From Pardosa pseudoannulata (taxonomy: Eukaryota > Arthropoda > Arachnida > Araneae > Lycosidae), in NCBI GenBank assembly GCA_032207245.1, contig CM063502.1, positions 111,019,699 through 111,083,698 on the forward strand: a stretch of DNA of 64,000 nt. Direction: 5' to 3'. Shown here piece by piece: positions 46,205-58,507 of the stretch (position 1 is the first letter of the stretch; every line of letters starts with the position of its first letter). The notes beneath the pieces are model-generated. The model saw only the letters and a list, made by a program, of their open reading frames with translations. It made no database searches and was not told the DNA's origin. The translations under genes were made by a program, and so were the position numbers.

Positions 46205-46316
46205 TCACCGTGGTAGCCATAAGTCATTTGGGATTGGAGCTCGACGTGGAACATAAAGACTATTTTGTTGCTATTTATGGAGAGCAAAATATAGCCGTAG
46301 TGCTCTAAACCAAACC
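46205..46316 (+). mobile_element. SINE (family 1) 3' fragment
   Basis: The tail matches: GCAAAATATAGCCGTAGTGC, TCTAAACCAAACC. The upstream part is too diverged for certainty. Confidence 0.55.
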
Positions 46317-48226
46317 TATCTACACATATGTCTACGAATAAAAATGCCATAACTATAGATAAAATATTTTTTTGTATGTGTTTTAATATCACCCTTCTCT
46401 CTTTAAAACTATTCCATATTACGTGAAGAATTACTGCTTTTAATCGTATATAACTCGCGTCCTATTCTTTACTAGAGGAAATGGCAAAATATTTTATATC
46501 TTATACAGTCCGAGCCTAAATTATGATATGCAAATGACTTTCCAGATTGTAAACCAGTGGCTACGGGAATACTCAATGTGAATAATCAATGTTTCAATGT
46601 GATTATTCAGGCGAATCTCTACTTAACGAAATTCTTCACGATTGTTATCGGTTGTTTGAGGCCATTGGGAGGATATCCCCTGATTTCAGATAACCGTAAG
46701 GACTGAAACTGAAGACTTCGTACACCACCCGTTTAAAAATAGAGATTGTATTTTTACGCCTCTTCATTTTACAAGAAAAAAACTTTTGTGAGAACTAGCA
46801 ATCAAGATTGAAAAGCAATCTAATAGCATTTAACCCTAGAACGCTACTCTTAAGTCTCGGAGATGTTTTGAAATTTAAATAATATCTTAATGTAAACTAA
46901 ACCATTATTTTTCTTCAATGAAAGCGTGTGTACTGCTTTCTTTTCTTTGCATTAAATTTTATAATGTCGTGATAAATATACTTATCAAGAAAATCCCTAT
47001 TTTTAAAGGCCTATGGTAAGAAATTTTTCCCGTCTCATTAGATTTGCCATTTAGAATCCTTTAACTTCAGAAATAACAAAGAAAATAAATTAAACGCTTT
47101 GGCATCATAACATGATTTAAATAATTAAGTTAAGCTTTGAATGGAGAAGAGAAGACAAAATTAGGAAACCAACTTCTGCACATTACCCTTCGTTAATTTG
47201 ATTCATTTTCCTTCATTTGTTACAAAATGGAAGTTACGCTTGAAGTCAGAAACTCGGCAATCAAAGTTAAAAATCAGCACTGTCGTATAAAAAGAAATGC
47301 AGTAGGAGTGAGCTAAAGATGCAGCAATACTTCTAATTAAGACTATACATTTTAATTTCTGCCTTGAATAGTCTTGATTCATACATTTGTCGTGTACGAT
47401 TACCCAAGCTATAAAAATCATTCTGTACGTAACGCGCTTATTGAGTTTTTGTACTATTTTTTAAGAGCTCGTTTTACACAAACGGTATTTTAACTCTTTT
47501 AGTGGAAAACACTTGCCAAAAGTGCTAATGATAACATATCGTTACGTATCTTATGCTATTCACATTGCGACAGAACTATAGCTCAAAATATTTCTTTATG
47601 CGTTATAGAAGGTTTAATTTCTTTGCAAAAGATTGAAAAAATGTAGGGGGCTTAACATTTTGTTACATTCCACGCTGGTTTGTGCCGAAATTGCGTATAC
47701 GCTAGAGTGATTTTCAGTAGCCAGATAACAAAATGTAAATAATTATAATGATAGTAAAATTTACTTTCAGAAAAGTGATACTAGTTACACGAATCACTTA
47801 ATTTGCAACAGAGACTTTCTGACAATTGCCAGGTAGCATAAAATTATTCTTTAGTTTAATAATCCGACACTAGCTATTTCGTGACTATAAAGAAATGATG
47901 ATTTTTCTTTATGTGTTTATACTGGTTGTTAAAGAGAATTCTTTTTGTTCTCCATAAATTTTTAAACTTCTTATTCGCATGATTTTCATCACTTATTGAT
48001 ATACAATTGGCATTAATATATTCTCCCTTTAATTCTTAGCATGCTTCTTCTTATATAAATATCATCATTTTGTTTCTTTTATGAGCTTTTTCACAGACCT
48101 TAGCCAATTCATCACATTGATCCGGCATTCTTTACATAGGAATAACTAATACTAAAAGGGTTAACGCAACTATCAGATAACCCTATAATACTCACTATAT
48201 AAAAGGTTTCACTTCTTATTCATCGT
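46317..48226. other. No recognised gene
   Basis: About 1.9 kb of AT-rich DNA. A 72-codon minus frame (47203-47421) has no known family. No element ends seen. Confidence 0.5.
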
Positions 48227-48312
<86 letters not shown>

Positions 48313-48326
48313 CATATATATATATG

Positions 48327-48411
<85 letters not shown>
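48227..48411. repeat. (TA)n microsatellite with GC interruptions
   Basis: About 185 bp of TA repeats broken by CGCATA and TGCTATA. It abuts the Tc1-like element beginning at 48412, consistent with TA targeting. Confidence 0.95.
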
Positions 48412-48414
<3 letters not shown>

Positions 48415-48658
48415 TTGACAAAATAGGTATTTGTGCACTAATATTTTTTAATTTGTAACTATATAAAATAGATATTGTGACAGAAAACATATTTACTACA
48501 ATATATTTTTAACATTCATTTTAGATTATATAACAAAAATTAATAAGTTTATCAGTTTCTTACAAAGAAAGTAATCCTACACTTGAGACTCAACAAGATA
48601 TATACTGCTTTTATTATGTTGATAGTTCAAATAAATATTTGCATAGTAGCTGTAAATA

Positions 48659-49556
48659 CAGTAGACTCCGCTTAACATGATCGCGGTTAATGTTATCAAT
48701 CGCTTATTGTTATCGAAATCACTCGGTCCCGATTTTCTTCATTCATTTGTATGGTAAGATTATCGCTTTATGTGATCGTTGCATCGGTTAATGTTATCAG
48801 TTTTCGAACCTCATTTTAACTGGCAAAGAATATTCACAATGTATTCAGAAGGAACCCAATCTTTACTTTCCCTTCGCTGTCGTTTAAAATTCCGAGAATA
48901 CTCCATCTCTTAGGGAAATAGGGAATGAACAAAGGAGTGGGGTATTACTTTTCTGGAATTTTTCAGAAATACGCACACCCTGCTGGTGGTCAGTGGTTGC
49001 CAGATAAGCAGAAGGCAACACAATCTTATCGAAACTGAGAAGGAGCTTATTCATATTTTATGCCTAGCTCGCTTACATGCAGCTTGTCGATATGGAAGCC
49101 AGAAAGCGAAATAATTTAACATTAAAACAAACGATCGAAATTTTAAATCGTTATGACAGGTTACCAAAATTGAGTAAGCGCAATGCTGCAGCGTAGTTAA
49201 ACATTTCTCAGCCTCTCAATTGCATTGAAAGTGTTGAAATGTGGAGTACAACACCGCTCCGATGACTTTAAAACACGTTATGATTACGAACAATTTATCA
49301 ATGATCTTCTTATCAAAAATTGTAGGCAGTCAACAATTGATCAATTTTTTTTTAATTATGTATACAATTCTTATGTTTTTAAGGATAATATACAGTACAT
49401 AAATATGTGAGTTTTTCCCTTTTGAAATTTAGTACAGGTAAATTAAAGGGGGGGGGGTAAAATTATCTAATTTTGCATATCGTTTATTGTTATCGATTGG
49501 TTATTGTTATCAAAATCACGGTGTCCCAAACTGATCACATTAAGTGGTGTCCACTG
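48659..49556 (+). mobile_element. pogo/Tigger-like element nested in Tc1
   Basis: 898 bp between TA at 48657-48658 and 49557-49558. The ends CAGTAGACTCCGCTTAACAT and (reverse complement) CAGTGGACACCACTTAATGT are inverted repeats. Subterminal motifs of the type TTATTGTTATC recur near both ends (48705-48715, 49485-49510). It belongs to a different subfamily from 41029-42018. Confidence 0.87.
49092..49410 (+). pseudogene. pogo/Tigger-like transposase, ends only
   Basis: Starts MEARKRNNLTLKQTIEILNR at 49092, followed by LSKRNAAA, a TAG, and LNISQP. This is the N-terminal CENP-B-type/psq helix-turn-helix. About 50 codons in, the code changes frame and passes to IKNCRQSTIDQFF (about 49310-49355), which resembles a transposase C-terminal tail. 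All catalytic sequence is absent. The element could only ever have been moved in trans. Confidence 0.8.
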
Positions 49557-49602
49557 TAATTGTTAACTTTGTATAATTTTTGTAATCTATAAGTAATTGG
49601 GA

Positions 49603-49895
49603 ATGACACCTAAAACCAGAGAGTTATTTGTAGACGTGAGACATTGAGCTCCATAAAAATGAAATTCATACCAAGAAATTAGAAAAGCAATTAAATTATC
49701 ATGTAAAACAGCTAGATACGTAATGAGAAATTATGAAGAAACTGGATGCATCAAAAATAAATTCAGACCAAGGCGTAGCAGCAAATTAACAATTAGGTAA
49801 AAAAAAATAAGTGTACCATAGAACCAATTGTCACAGAAAAATTTAGTAAAAGATCTACGTCTTGAAGCAGTCATTACAGCTAAAATACTATACAT
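49603..49895 (+). pseudogene. Tc1-like transposase N-terminus
   Basis: A single frame from ATG at 49603: MTPKTRELFVDVRH, stop, a degraded segment, then IKLSCKTARYVMRNYEETGC and FRPRRSSKLTIR, stop, and a later LSQKNLVKDLRLEA. This is the N-terminal paired helix-turn-helix plus GRPR-like linker of Tc1-type transposases, which bind the element's inverted repeats. At least three stops in about 95 codons. The DDE domain is absent. Located just downstream of the nested insertion, in the 5' part of the host element. Confidence 0.82.
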
Positions 49896-50143
49896 ACCAA
49901 ACCTTAAACTGCATTATTTAACTATTGTTTTTCTTAGTCACAGCACACTAACATAAACTATCTTGCAACAGTATTTTATATTTATCTGATAAAGTATAAA
50001 AATAATAATTTTTATTTTGTTTCGACTTTATGGTATTAAAAGAAATCAAATTAATGTATTACATTTCTATACCTCAAAATATTTTATTTAATTGTATTTT
50101 AATCTTAAAAAATGAAATTTACAAATAATTATTTTGCCAATTG

Positions 50144-50924
50144 TGTGACTATGTCTGTCTTGCAAACTTGAAGAAGAATAAGCAGACAGTATTTAATTAC
50201 AAATTTTTATTCCTTATTTTTCAATAAAACAGTATAAACATTCCTATGTGTTTTTAGAAAGAATGACAACACTCTTATGTTTCATGCATCCTTTGATTCC
50301 ATCTACATCAATGGCTGAAACAAATGGTATTTAGAAACGTTTCATTTCCCCTCCCCCAATTAAATTCGTTAGACACTACGTATTACAGCATTTATCAAAT
50401 GATTCTGCTTTCTATTTAAGCTCTTACCTATGAAGATATATATACACACATATATTTATAACATTTTACATTTCATTCAGAGATTCATTCCTATTGGCTT
50501 TAAAATGCATTCATTACAGCAAAGTGGGAAAATTTAAATTCTTATCTAGAAAATTCACAAAGAACTTGACTTGCAAGAGATAAAACTAATCTTTGGTTAC
50601 ATAATAAATAATGAAGTAAACAACTTAATATACAGCTAACCTGGGTTGTGGAAAGACACGGAAAATATTGTAAGCTACATTAAACCAAGTTACATTAAAG
50701 TTTCAGATGAGTCTTCTTAAACACAGCAGGCTTATTACATTATTCATATTGATGCTATACATTTTCAATGAAATGCAATTTAAAACAAGAATTGAGAACA
50801 TATGCTCTTTAACTACTTTACAGGGTTTTCAGGAGAGAATCATTCAACAGCAAGCGTTAATACAAGCAGAAAATTTTAAATAATCTGTCATTGTCAAGAA
50901 AAACTGTTAAATTTTGTTTCACTA
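50144..50924. other. No recognised gene
   Basis: AT-rich spacer. Confidence 0.5.
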
Positions 50925-51290
50925 GCGTTCAATAGTCACCCGTATAGTATTGCGATATGCCATCTCTTGCCCAACACGTTGTAATGTTACACTATTAATT
51001 GGTTGTAAAGCATCACTAATGCATTAAATTTGGGTAAATTTGTATACAAAGGTGGTGAAAACAAGATCTTTGACATATCACCAAGGAAGAAGTTGCATGG
51101 GAAGAAGTTGCAAGGTGATCCAGAAGGATGTGTATGGCCATATCATAGTCAGCCCAGCAACCAATCCAACCTTGTAATAGTTCTCTGTTTAGATATTTAC
51201 GAACGTTTGAATTGCAATGGTGCACCCTCCTGGTGAAAACTAAAATTTTACATATCTTCTTCCAATTGAGAGAAGGGTAAAACTTCAAAC
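50925..51290 (-). pseudogene. Tc1/mariner-superfamily transposase, C-terminal part
   Basis: Minus strand. It begins HHCNSNVRKYLNRELLQGWI (second-aspartate block, where relatives read GAPPH; the Asp is not recognisable). It continues WADYDMAIHI and then shifts frame to FPCNFFLGDMSKILFSPPLY, corresponding to the TPCDFFLWG catalytic block with Asp changed to Asn. It ends VTLQRVGQEMAYRNTIRVTI in yet another frame (to about 50930). At least two frameshifts. No terminal repeats seen. It is related in type to the transposase at 2563-2982 but clearly older. Confidence 0.75.
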
Positions 51291-53931
51291 ATATCTAGGT
51301 AGGTAGTACAACTGGCTAATTTTTCGAGGAAAAAAAAGAAAAAGGCCCAAAACAGTCTTATTATGAAAAGAAAGTGTTACGAAATAAAAATTTAACAGTT
51401 TTTTTTTTACAATAACATATTACTGATAATTTTCTGTTCATAATTATGAAAAATATTAAAGCTTGTAATAAGATGAACATTTCCTGATAATCCTGTATTT
51501 CACATTTTAAATGAAAAAAGAAAGTACAAAACCGAATGAGATTTATTTTGTGAGCATAAGCTATAATATTAAACATTTGATTCTAAGTTTTATTTACAAA
51601 ATGTTATAACTAAATTATATACAGATACAACATGTGATAAAAATAATTTACTTCCGTTATAAGTATATCTTGAAAGGAACTCCAAAACTGTTTGGATAAT
51701 ATTTAGCACTTATAAATATCTTCCGAAAAAGCATAACATAGTCATATCTTCGTTCATTTAAGTAGTTGACAATAATTCAAAAACCGCGTACTTTTTTATC
51801 ACGTGTTATAATGCACTTAAATATTTAGCAACAATGCAAAGGTTTGAATATTAATTAAAAAGAATATAACATGTTTTTAGCAACGAAAACTGAAAATATT
51901 ACAAAAATATTAAAAAAAAAATGATATTGCATTGGGAAAACTTTCACCCTCTCTACATGTGAAAATAATATAGTTTTTTTGGACAATATTTTGTTTAACA
52001 TGACTTGAAACACACTTACTCGCATTAAATAGAGTTATAGTTCTAATTTTTAATAGAACCTTTATAAGAAACGTAATAGTTCGCCTTAAATTAATCAGAA
52101 ATTGGGACTTTTTGTTTCAGCTCAAAATCGTATAGAAAAGTCCTGTGTCAGCATTATCTATTTCCACTGTACTAGCATATCTTTTTTCATAAAATTAATG
52201 AACCTTAAATTAATGTAATACACAATAAGCTAACCTCGATATAAAAATCTGATAAAAAGGAACTAAACATGAAAATTAAATATCGTGTAATAAGTACAAT
52301 GTTTAAGCCACTAAAGATTCAATTTTTAGTATATGCACAGCGTGAAAATAAAGAAGGAACACTATATATTAAACAATTTCAAAACAAACGTTTAAGATAA
52401 TCGATTCCTATATAATCGAAGCTTTTTTTTTTCCTGGCTTACAGACGAGGGGCCTAGACACCTGACTTTAATGGAATATAGCCATGTTGCTGGCAAAAAT
52501 CCAGGGGTCGATTTTCCCCAACAGTTCAAAAAACTTGAAATTTAACCGTCTGTGAATACGAAATGGATAACAACAGCAACCACTACACAGTACAGAACAT
52601 TTAAGCAAAGTAAACGAAGTAATCAGATTTTAAGCAAACAATCCACTGGGTGTTTAATGTTGTTTCAAATGTTTTCAGTAAGTACACCAGAAAAGAAAGC
52701 TCATTTTATATGGAATTTCAGCAACTGTAAAACCTATCTGTAAAATACATTATATTAACTTATATTTTTTTAATTGAATTTGATTGAAACGATTCCAATT
52801 TGACCAAACTATCGAAACACACATGGGGGGGATGTTTGATGTTTCTACATATATTTACTTTAAAACGAATAATAATAAAAAGGAACTAACATTAAGTACA
52901 TTGAAAAGGAATCTATAAACAAGAGACATACCAATACTCGCACAAGCTAAGATGAAGAACTGAAAGTTCAAATAAAAATCATCTTTACGTTACTGCTCCA
53001 AACTACTTGCTAAAAGAGTTTGCTACTCAACGTTTGAGTTTCTCACTTCTGGAGCAAGCGAGACAGATTTTCACATATAAATGAAAACATCTTATATTCA
53101 ATCTAAATATATAGCTGAATGAGCTCCAAGTTTCTTCCATTTAAGAACATGAAAGTGTGAACTGCTCAGCAAACAATTATACTGTCCGCTCTGAGAGGTG
53201 AAAGAGAGAACATGAACTAGCTTTTCTACGGTTTTTCTGAACTGCAAAACTACATATGAGAATGCATTTGGCGTATTCTCCTATTAGACAAAATTTTACC
53301 CATTTTTCTCACTAGAATTACGTAACAGTTCCTTCTTCAATCTCACTCTGGTTAACAAATAGAGGGGGTGAAAATACATACTTTACATACTTAAATACCA
53401 AGGCCTTTGGAACAGTGTACGAAATTAATTAACAAGTATATTACATTTTTAAAAAATGTTAAGTAAGAAATCGTATATATGTATATATTTCATGACCTAG
53501 AAAAACATCAATTGCTTCAAGTAGACTAGGATTCTCTAAGCTTAAAATGAAACCATTTAGCTTAAAAAGCAGTGAAATAAGATATTTTAGCTATTTCAAT
53601 ATTTGTACTCGTATCATTCTTATCGACAGAATTCTAGTTTTCACAAGTAATAAATATTTTATTTCAATTAAAAAGGAAGTAAAATTTCTTTTTTTTTTCT
53701 TTCAACTTAAACTGCCTAAAATTATACGTAGTTTAAAAAAAAAAAAAAACTTAAGAGGTAAAAAGCACCTTCTCCTTTAAGAAAAAGATTTCAAACTAAT
53801 TGATTTCAAACATTTAAATTGATATTAATTAAGACTTAAATTTGTACTTAGTAGCATGTTATGGGCTGAGTTTAAATGACAGCAAGTTCTGTGGATAGGG
53901 GTATAATATTTTGAAAAATAATTCAGTAGAG
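51291..53931. other. No recognised gene
   Basis: About 2.6 kb of AT-rich DNA with poly-A/T runs (52424-52432, 53691-53698, 53737-53750). A little GC-richer near 52435-52520. No element or gene recognised. Confidence 0.5.
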
Positions 53932-54053
53932 TCCAGGGATTCAAATCCCACTGCTAATATAGAATTCCGTAGCCGTCCGGAATCGACATTTAAGCAGGAG
54001 GTTCCAGTCTCATTAGATCTCGTAAAGTAAACCTCCTAACCAAATCAAATCAA
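53932..54053 (+). mobile_element. SINE (family 1), 5'-truncated
   Basis: Begins in the B-box region (GGGATTCAAATCCCACTG), then GTAGCCGTCCGGAATCGAC, TTCCAGTCTCATTAG and a CCTAACCAAATCAAATCAAA tail. Confidence 0.85.
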
Positions 54054-54355
54054 AGAAATAAGTGCAGGATAACAAAAGCAAATTACCGTGGTATATATTA
54101 CATTTGTAATGTTTCTAAACTGCCAAATATATCATTAAATGCTTCCCTATAAATTAAATTATTTTTCCCCAAAAAATTTTGCGGTAATTCTCAAATAGAC
54201 GATTTTGCATTTAAAGGGTTTATTTATTTTTTTTTTATAAACAATATCTTATATTCCAGGGCCTTGTCCAGGATTTAGTCGGTGGCGGGGCTGAAATTAA
54301 ATTGAGCCAAAGATATATAGCAATTTTTTGCCAAAAAAGAAAAACATTTATTTTT
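54054..54355. other. AT-rich; possible hAT-type terminus at 54257
   Basis: At 54257 CAGGGCCTTGTCCAGGATTT, then TCGGTGGCGGGGC, resembles the left terminus of some hAT elements (CAGGG...). No matching right end or 8-bp duplication was found, so this is tentative. The rest is featureless. Confidence 0.25.
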
Positions 54356-54735
54356 TTATTATATAAAATTTAATAATAATAGCATTAAAAATTATATAAA
54401 ATTTGCCATAAGCATTTAATATTAATGATAGTATTAAAATTATATAACATTGAATATTATATCTAGAAGTCCATGAACAATCTTGTGTATACGTTTCAGT
54501 AAATGTATAAAAAGATTTAGCGATTTTAGAATTTATTTTTTAAATTATACAAAATTTAATATTAATATTTAATATTAATAATAGCATTAAAAATCCTATA
54601 AAATTTGCCATTAATATTATATTAATGATAGCATTATAATTATATAACACTGAATATTACATACATCTAGAAGTCCATGTTTATTCTTGTATATATGTTT
54701 CAGTAGATGTATAAGAATATTTAACGTAATAATGA
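54356..54735 (+). repeat. Tandem duplication, ~190-bp units
   Basis: Two consecutive copies (54356-54542 and 54543-54735). Both carry ATTTAATA..AATAGCATTAAAAAT, TATAAAATTTGCCAT, TAATGATAG.ATTA, TATCTAGAAGTCCATG/ATCTAGAAGTCCATG and GTTTCAGTA.ATGTATAA. No code. Confidence 0.85.
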
Positions 54736-55486
54736 TTACGTGCAGATATGAAAGTAAAAATTTGAAACAAATGCAATAACAATAGATAAATAAAATAACT
54801 AATTGTTGATATTTGTTCTAAATTTATTTTCAGTTTTACTGTTTTCCATGTGAGTGTATTTTCTATCTGCCATGGAAAATTGCAGAAATGTGCAGGGACG
54901 AAATTAAACGGTGATATCCAATATCCAGCAAACTTAAATGACGAAACTACCTTATATCAGTAATCTATTTTGTCGTTATATTTACTAAATGCAATATATA
55001 GCTGCGAGACAAAATTTAGTGCTCTGAGATGAATTTCCAATTTCAAAGTTTTTCCGTAACTGAAAAAGTTTGAAAACCTCTGATCTGTATTATGCCTTGT
55101 AATATCGTAAATTTCTGGTAACGTTAGCCTGCTACGCATCATGATTTATAGAATAGAGATATTCTGGTTGGACAGTTTATCGTCCATACACGAAGAATAA
55201 AGCATCGTTTTCGTACTTCGAGGTACATTATTTACAAGTTTCATACGCAGAGAAATGGCTCAAAAACTTCAACTCAATATCAAACCAAGTTCTCTGCTAA
55301 AAATCTTCAAATAAATCCCTAATTAGTTTTTAACTTTTAATAATTTTGAGAATTTAATTTTAAAAAATGGTTATAAAATTTTTTTAAATGTATAGTTATT
55401 TTAATTTTAGATATTTTACATCTTTCATGAAAATTTTACAAATTGGTTATCAAATTAACATTCATTATTGAATATCTCCATGTGTA

Positions 55487-55487
<1 letters not shown>
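54736..55487. other. AT-rich; hAT-like end at 55060-55082
   Basis: The minus strand from 55082 reads CAGAGGTTTTCAAACTTTTT, closely resembling termini of Charlie-type hAT elements (CAGTGGTTTTCAAAC...). No partner end was found. A 61-codon minus frame (54957-55142) overlaps it and has no transposase motif. Confidence 0.3.

Positions 55488-55550
<63 letters not shown>
55488..55550. repeat. (GT)n-(TA)n microsatellite
   Basis: Short GTGT run followed by about 45 bp of TA repeats with one TATTAT interruption. Confidence 0.92.
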
Positions 55551-56112
55551 TTACACTTTGCATTGATTATTATTGAATATTTCATGTTTGATACAAATAC
55601 ACACAAACCAAAATTTATTATTGTATTTAGTACTTATTACCTATTTTTTAATATTTTTCGGAAAAAAATACCGGTAAATTTTCGATTACTGGTTATATTA
55701 AATTTACCGAATTACTGGTAAAGGAACATATTGGTAGAAGATGGTATATATGGCCATGCGTGCACCCAGTATTTTGTCTTGGAAGGGTCTCAACAAACTA
55801 AAGATAACTTTTTCATATGAGTTCAAAAAATCATATTAAACTACAAGAAATAAAAATTGTACCTGAAGTCGAAATATCATTTTAATTATTTTAATAATTA
55901 TTTTTCAATTGCATCTATATGGTTGAAATCGAGAGACACTAAAACAAAGAAATACCGTAAAAAATTTTAATTTAATTTAAAAGTGTATATAAAAATATAG
56001 AAATTATGAATTATTTTAACTGAACTACATCAGTCAAGTTAACTTCAATATTTCTATTAATATTTAAAAAAGCTAAAAAAAAAAAAAAAAAGTCATTCTT
56101 GCTCTATTGTGT
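55551..56112. other. No recognised gene
   Basis: AT-rich. TTACCGGT/TACTGGTAA-type short repeats occur at 55670-55720, and GTGCACCCAGTATTTTGTCT at about 55760 weakly resembles a hAT end. Poly-A at 56076-56090. Confidence 0.35.
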
Positions 56113-56225
56113 TTTTCAGATAGGCTTGATTTGGTTGGGAGCGCGCTACGTTCTATTTTTTTAACACTAGGGCTAATGAGACCGGGACCTACTGCTCAAA
56201 GCAGATTCGGAACATTTCTCAAATA
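56113..56225 (-). mobile_element. SINE (family 1), 3' half, minus strand
   Basis: The minus strand reads TCCGAATCTGCTTTGAGCAG, TAGGTCCCGGTCTCATTAGC, CCTAGTGTT, then AACGTAGCGCGCTCCCAACC. Good match to the family body and tail. The head is missing. Confidence 0.85.
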
Positions 56226-56388
56226 CGCTTTAGTTGTTTGTAACGTTCAACATCTTGTTTATGGGCTTAGGGGGGAAGGGAAGCCCGCTAGCTCTCTCCC
56301 TAGTCGTGCTTCTGTATTCGCGCCCGTATATAGCTATAGTTAAATCCGATATATAGGATTAATAAAAAGAATTCGTGCAGATATATGT

Positions 56389-56391
<3 letters not shown>

Positions 56392-56451
<60 letters not shown>
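56392..56451. repeat. (TA)n microsatellite
   Basis: About 30 TA units. Confidence 0.95.
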
Positions 56452-56454
<3 letters not shown>

Positions 56455-57059
56455 TTGAACTTTCATTTTTTTCAGGGACTTAAGAAAGATTTATCATCTT
56501 GAGTCTTAAAATATTGTGTGTTTGAAGAGTTTATAAGGTATAAATAGTTTTATTGTACGTAAGGGATCTAATAATGCATGCAAAAAAAATTCAATATTAC
56601 AGAAATAACACAATTTATCCACGTAAAAAAATACAAAATGCATCTGCATCCAAATTGTTTTGGATTTTTTTACACTAAAAAGTACATACTATTATCCAAG
56701 AATATCAACTACTAAATTACTACTATGTGACACTTTTGTTGGTTTGGGCCAAAGGTGGACGCACTTACTGTTTAATTCACTCCCAATGTATTGAAAGGCA
56801 TAGAACCAACGCCAGTACAATCATAATTGCGTAAAAACGAACATCGAGATGCAGACCCTTTCTTTTGCCGTGTCGTGTAATTGCTAGTGATACCGGCTAG
56901 AATTTGACCATCCTTGTTTGTTACAAAAAAATTATTTTCTTGACAGCTTTAATTTGATATAGTGCCCATCGGCGGTAATAACTCTTGACCTGGATAGAAT
57001 TTGAAAATTCAACCGTAAATTTTGTGAAATTTACAATGATTTATTATCTTTCCCAGTAT
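56452..57059. other. No recognised gene
   Basis: AT-rich spacer. Confidence 0.5.
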
Positions 57060-57505
57060 AGTGAAAGCATGCAAAATCCTCCAGCAGCGTTGATTATGGA
57101 ACGCCCGTAATGACTCACGAGCAACAGTTCCAAGGTTTACGACTGCCGCCTCTCAAAATTTCCTGCTCTCCTTTCAGGAGATCCGGATTTCGCCCTGGGT
57201 GCAATGAGCTAATTTTTCATAGCTACTCAAGTAGCTCTCCATTCGGCCCACGTGGATCACGCCACCCTCACTAATTCCAACGTATCAAGAGGTCCACTAG
57301 AGCATCCAGTAGTCTTCCAAATTCCTCCCACTCTGCTGCGTTCGCTTGCCAATGGCTCGACGGGCACTCTGACGGAGGTAGGCCGAGTGGGATGGGCCCA
57401 TTACTTGCGATCTACCCACTATCGCCGGAACAAGCCTGGAGGACCTCACGACTATATGGATGCGGTCAATTTTTATTTCCTTGTATTTTATAATGAAAGA
57501 GCAAA
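57060..57505. other. GC-richer island sharing a SINE-variant module
   Basis: Balanced composition. An 85-codon plus frame (57252-57509) matches no family. Its end, AAGCCTGGAGGACCTCAC followed by ATATGGATGCGGTCAATTTT, resembles the extra block in the SINE at 38775-38998 (AAGCCTGGAGGGCCTCAC, AAATGGATTGGTGCA). It is therefore more likely an interspersed repeat than a gene. Confidence 0.45.
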
Positions 57506-57514
57506 TTAAACTCA

Positions 57515-57605
57515 GATTTACTGCTTACAGTCGATTTTGAGCGGCTACTAACAGTCATGCAACATTAGGATTCGAACTATCGAACTTCGGCCATCATCCA
57601 GCATT
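57515..57605 (-). mobile_element. SINE (family 1) 5' part, minus strand
   Basis: The minus strand reads GATGGCCGAAGTTCGATAG, a B-box-like TTCGAATCC, then CATGACTGTTAGTAGCCG, AAATCGACTGTAAGCAGTA. It sits against the GC-richer island to its left, which may continue it. Confidence 0.7.
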
Positions 57606-58408
57606 ATAAATGTATTATTTTTTAAAAGAAAAGCAGCAGCTTTTAACCCAAGTCTGCAGGGGGAGAAAAGCATTCAGTAGGTGTATGATGCTTCTATTCA
57701 TGTAGAAATACACTAGACATAGTGTTTGTTATCAATACTGCAGATTTAAATTTTATCCGTATTGTGAAGTGAATTATTCATAGTAGTAATACATTGCTGA
57801 AAACATGGAATTTATAAATAAAAATCAGCTATAAATCACATCTTCAAAATGCATCCATCGAATGAAAAAGTTTGGGTTTGGTTTAGAGCATTTTCAATCT
57901 TTTCGCAACCTAAAGGTTAATCAGATTGAAACGAGTGGAATATTTTGATAGATCAGAAGCTTAAAAGCATGGTAGACATTTTATGAAAATCATGATTTTT
58001 TTTATATAAGACCACCATTTAAAAAAACTTTAAATATTTCTTGCGTTTTCTTCAATTTATTATTATTAGCATCCTTTTGTTGATTGATAGAGTAGTTAAT
58101 TTATAAAAATGCTTTTGTACGTTGATTTTCATAAAAAAAAATTCTGACTTTTTAAAATTTAAATTGAGCTTTAATATATTTCAACCTGTTACAAATGGTG
58201 GCATTATGATTAAAATTCATTTGCGTAAATATTGTCCATTGGACCAGTTAATTTTGGGCTTAAAGTTCATAAATGCGATTCATTAATTTTGCAGATGCTT
58301 TAATAATAAACGCTAAAAATGTGAACAGCTTTTTATCATTTTTTTTACAAAGTTTGAGGGTGTTTATTGCCTTAATCTTTCTCCTTTCTTGAAGGAAAAT
58401 GATTTTTC
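57606..58408. other. No gene; SINE tail scrap near 57873
   Basis: AT-rich. At 57873-57915 the minus strand reads TTGCGAAAAG..., GCTCTAAACCAAACCC, a likely 3' scrap of SINE family 1. Confidence 0.45.
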
Positions 58409-58507
58409 AACGGCATTTCCTTAGCCGTTCAGAATCAGTTTTAAGCAGTCCTGGCCTTATTACCCACGTGTGCCAAACAATTAACCGTACAACTAACTAC
58501 ATACCAA
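58409..58507 (+). mobile_element. SINE (family 1), body fragment
   Basis: CCTTAGCCGTTCAGAATCAG, TTTTAAGCAGTCCTGGCCTTATTA, CCACGTGTGCCAAACAATTAACCG. Both ends diverged. Confidence 0.7.

Larger units (their letters stand above)
48412..50143 (+). mobile_element. Tc1-like element containing a nested transposon
   Basis: The left end CAGTTGACAAAATAGGTATT starts after TA at 48410-48411. The right end, read as reverse complement from 50143, is CAATTGGCAAAATAATTATT. The similarity extends over about 40 bp, including a shared ATTTTTTAA. The right TA has mutated to TG (50144-50145). Removing the nested 898-bp element and its duplicated TA leaves about 0.83 kb, against about 1.3-1.7 kb for complete relatives, so the C-terminal half of the gene is deleted. 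Confidence 0.8.

Noticed and set aside
54257..55795. A single large hAT element between end-like motifs at 54257, 55082 and 55760
   Set aside because: The motifs differ from one another and no pair shares an inverted repeat or an 8-bp duplication.
57252..57509. 85-codon plus frame as a gene
   Set aside because: Its 3' part matches a module found in a SINE variant, so repeat origin is likelier.
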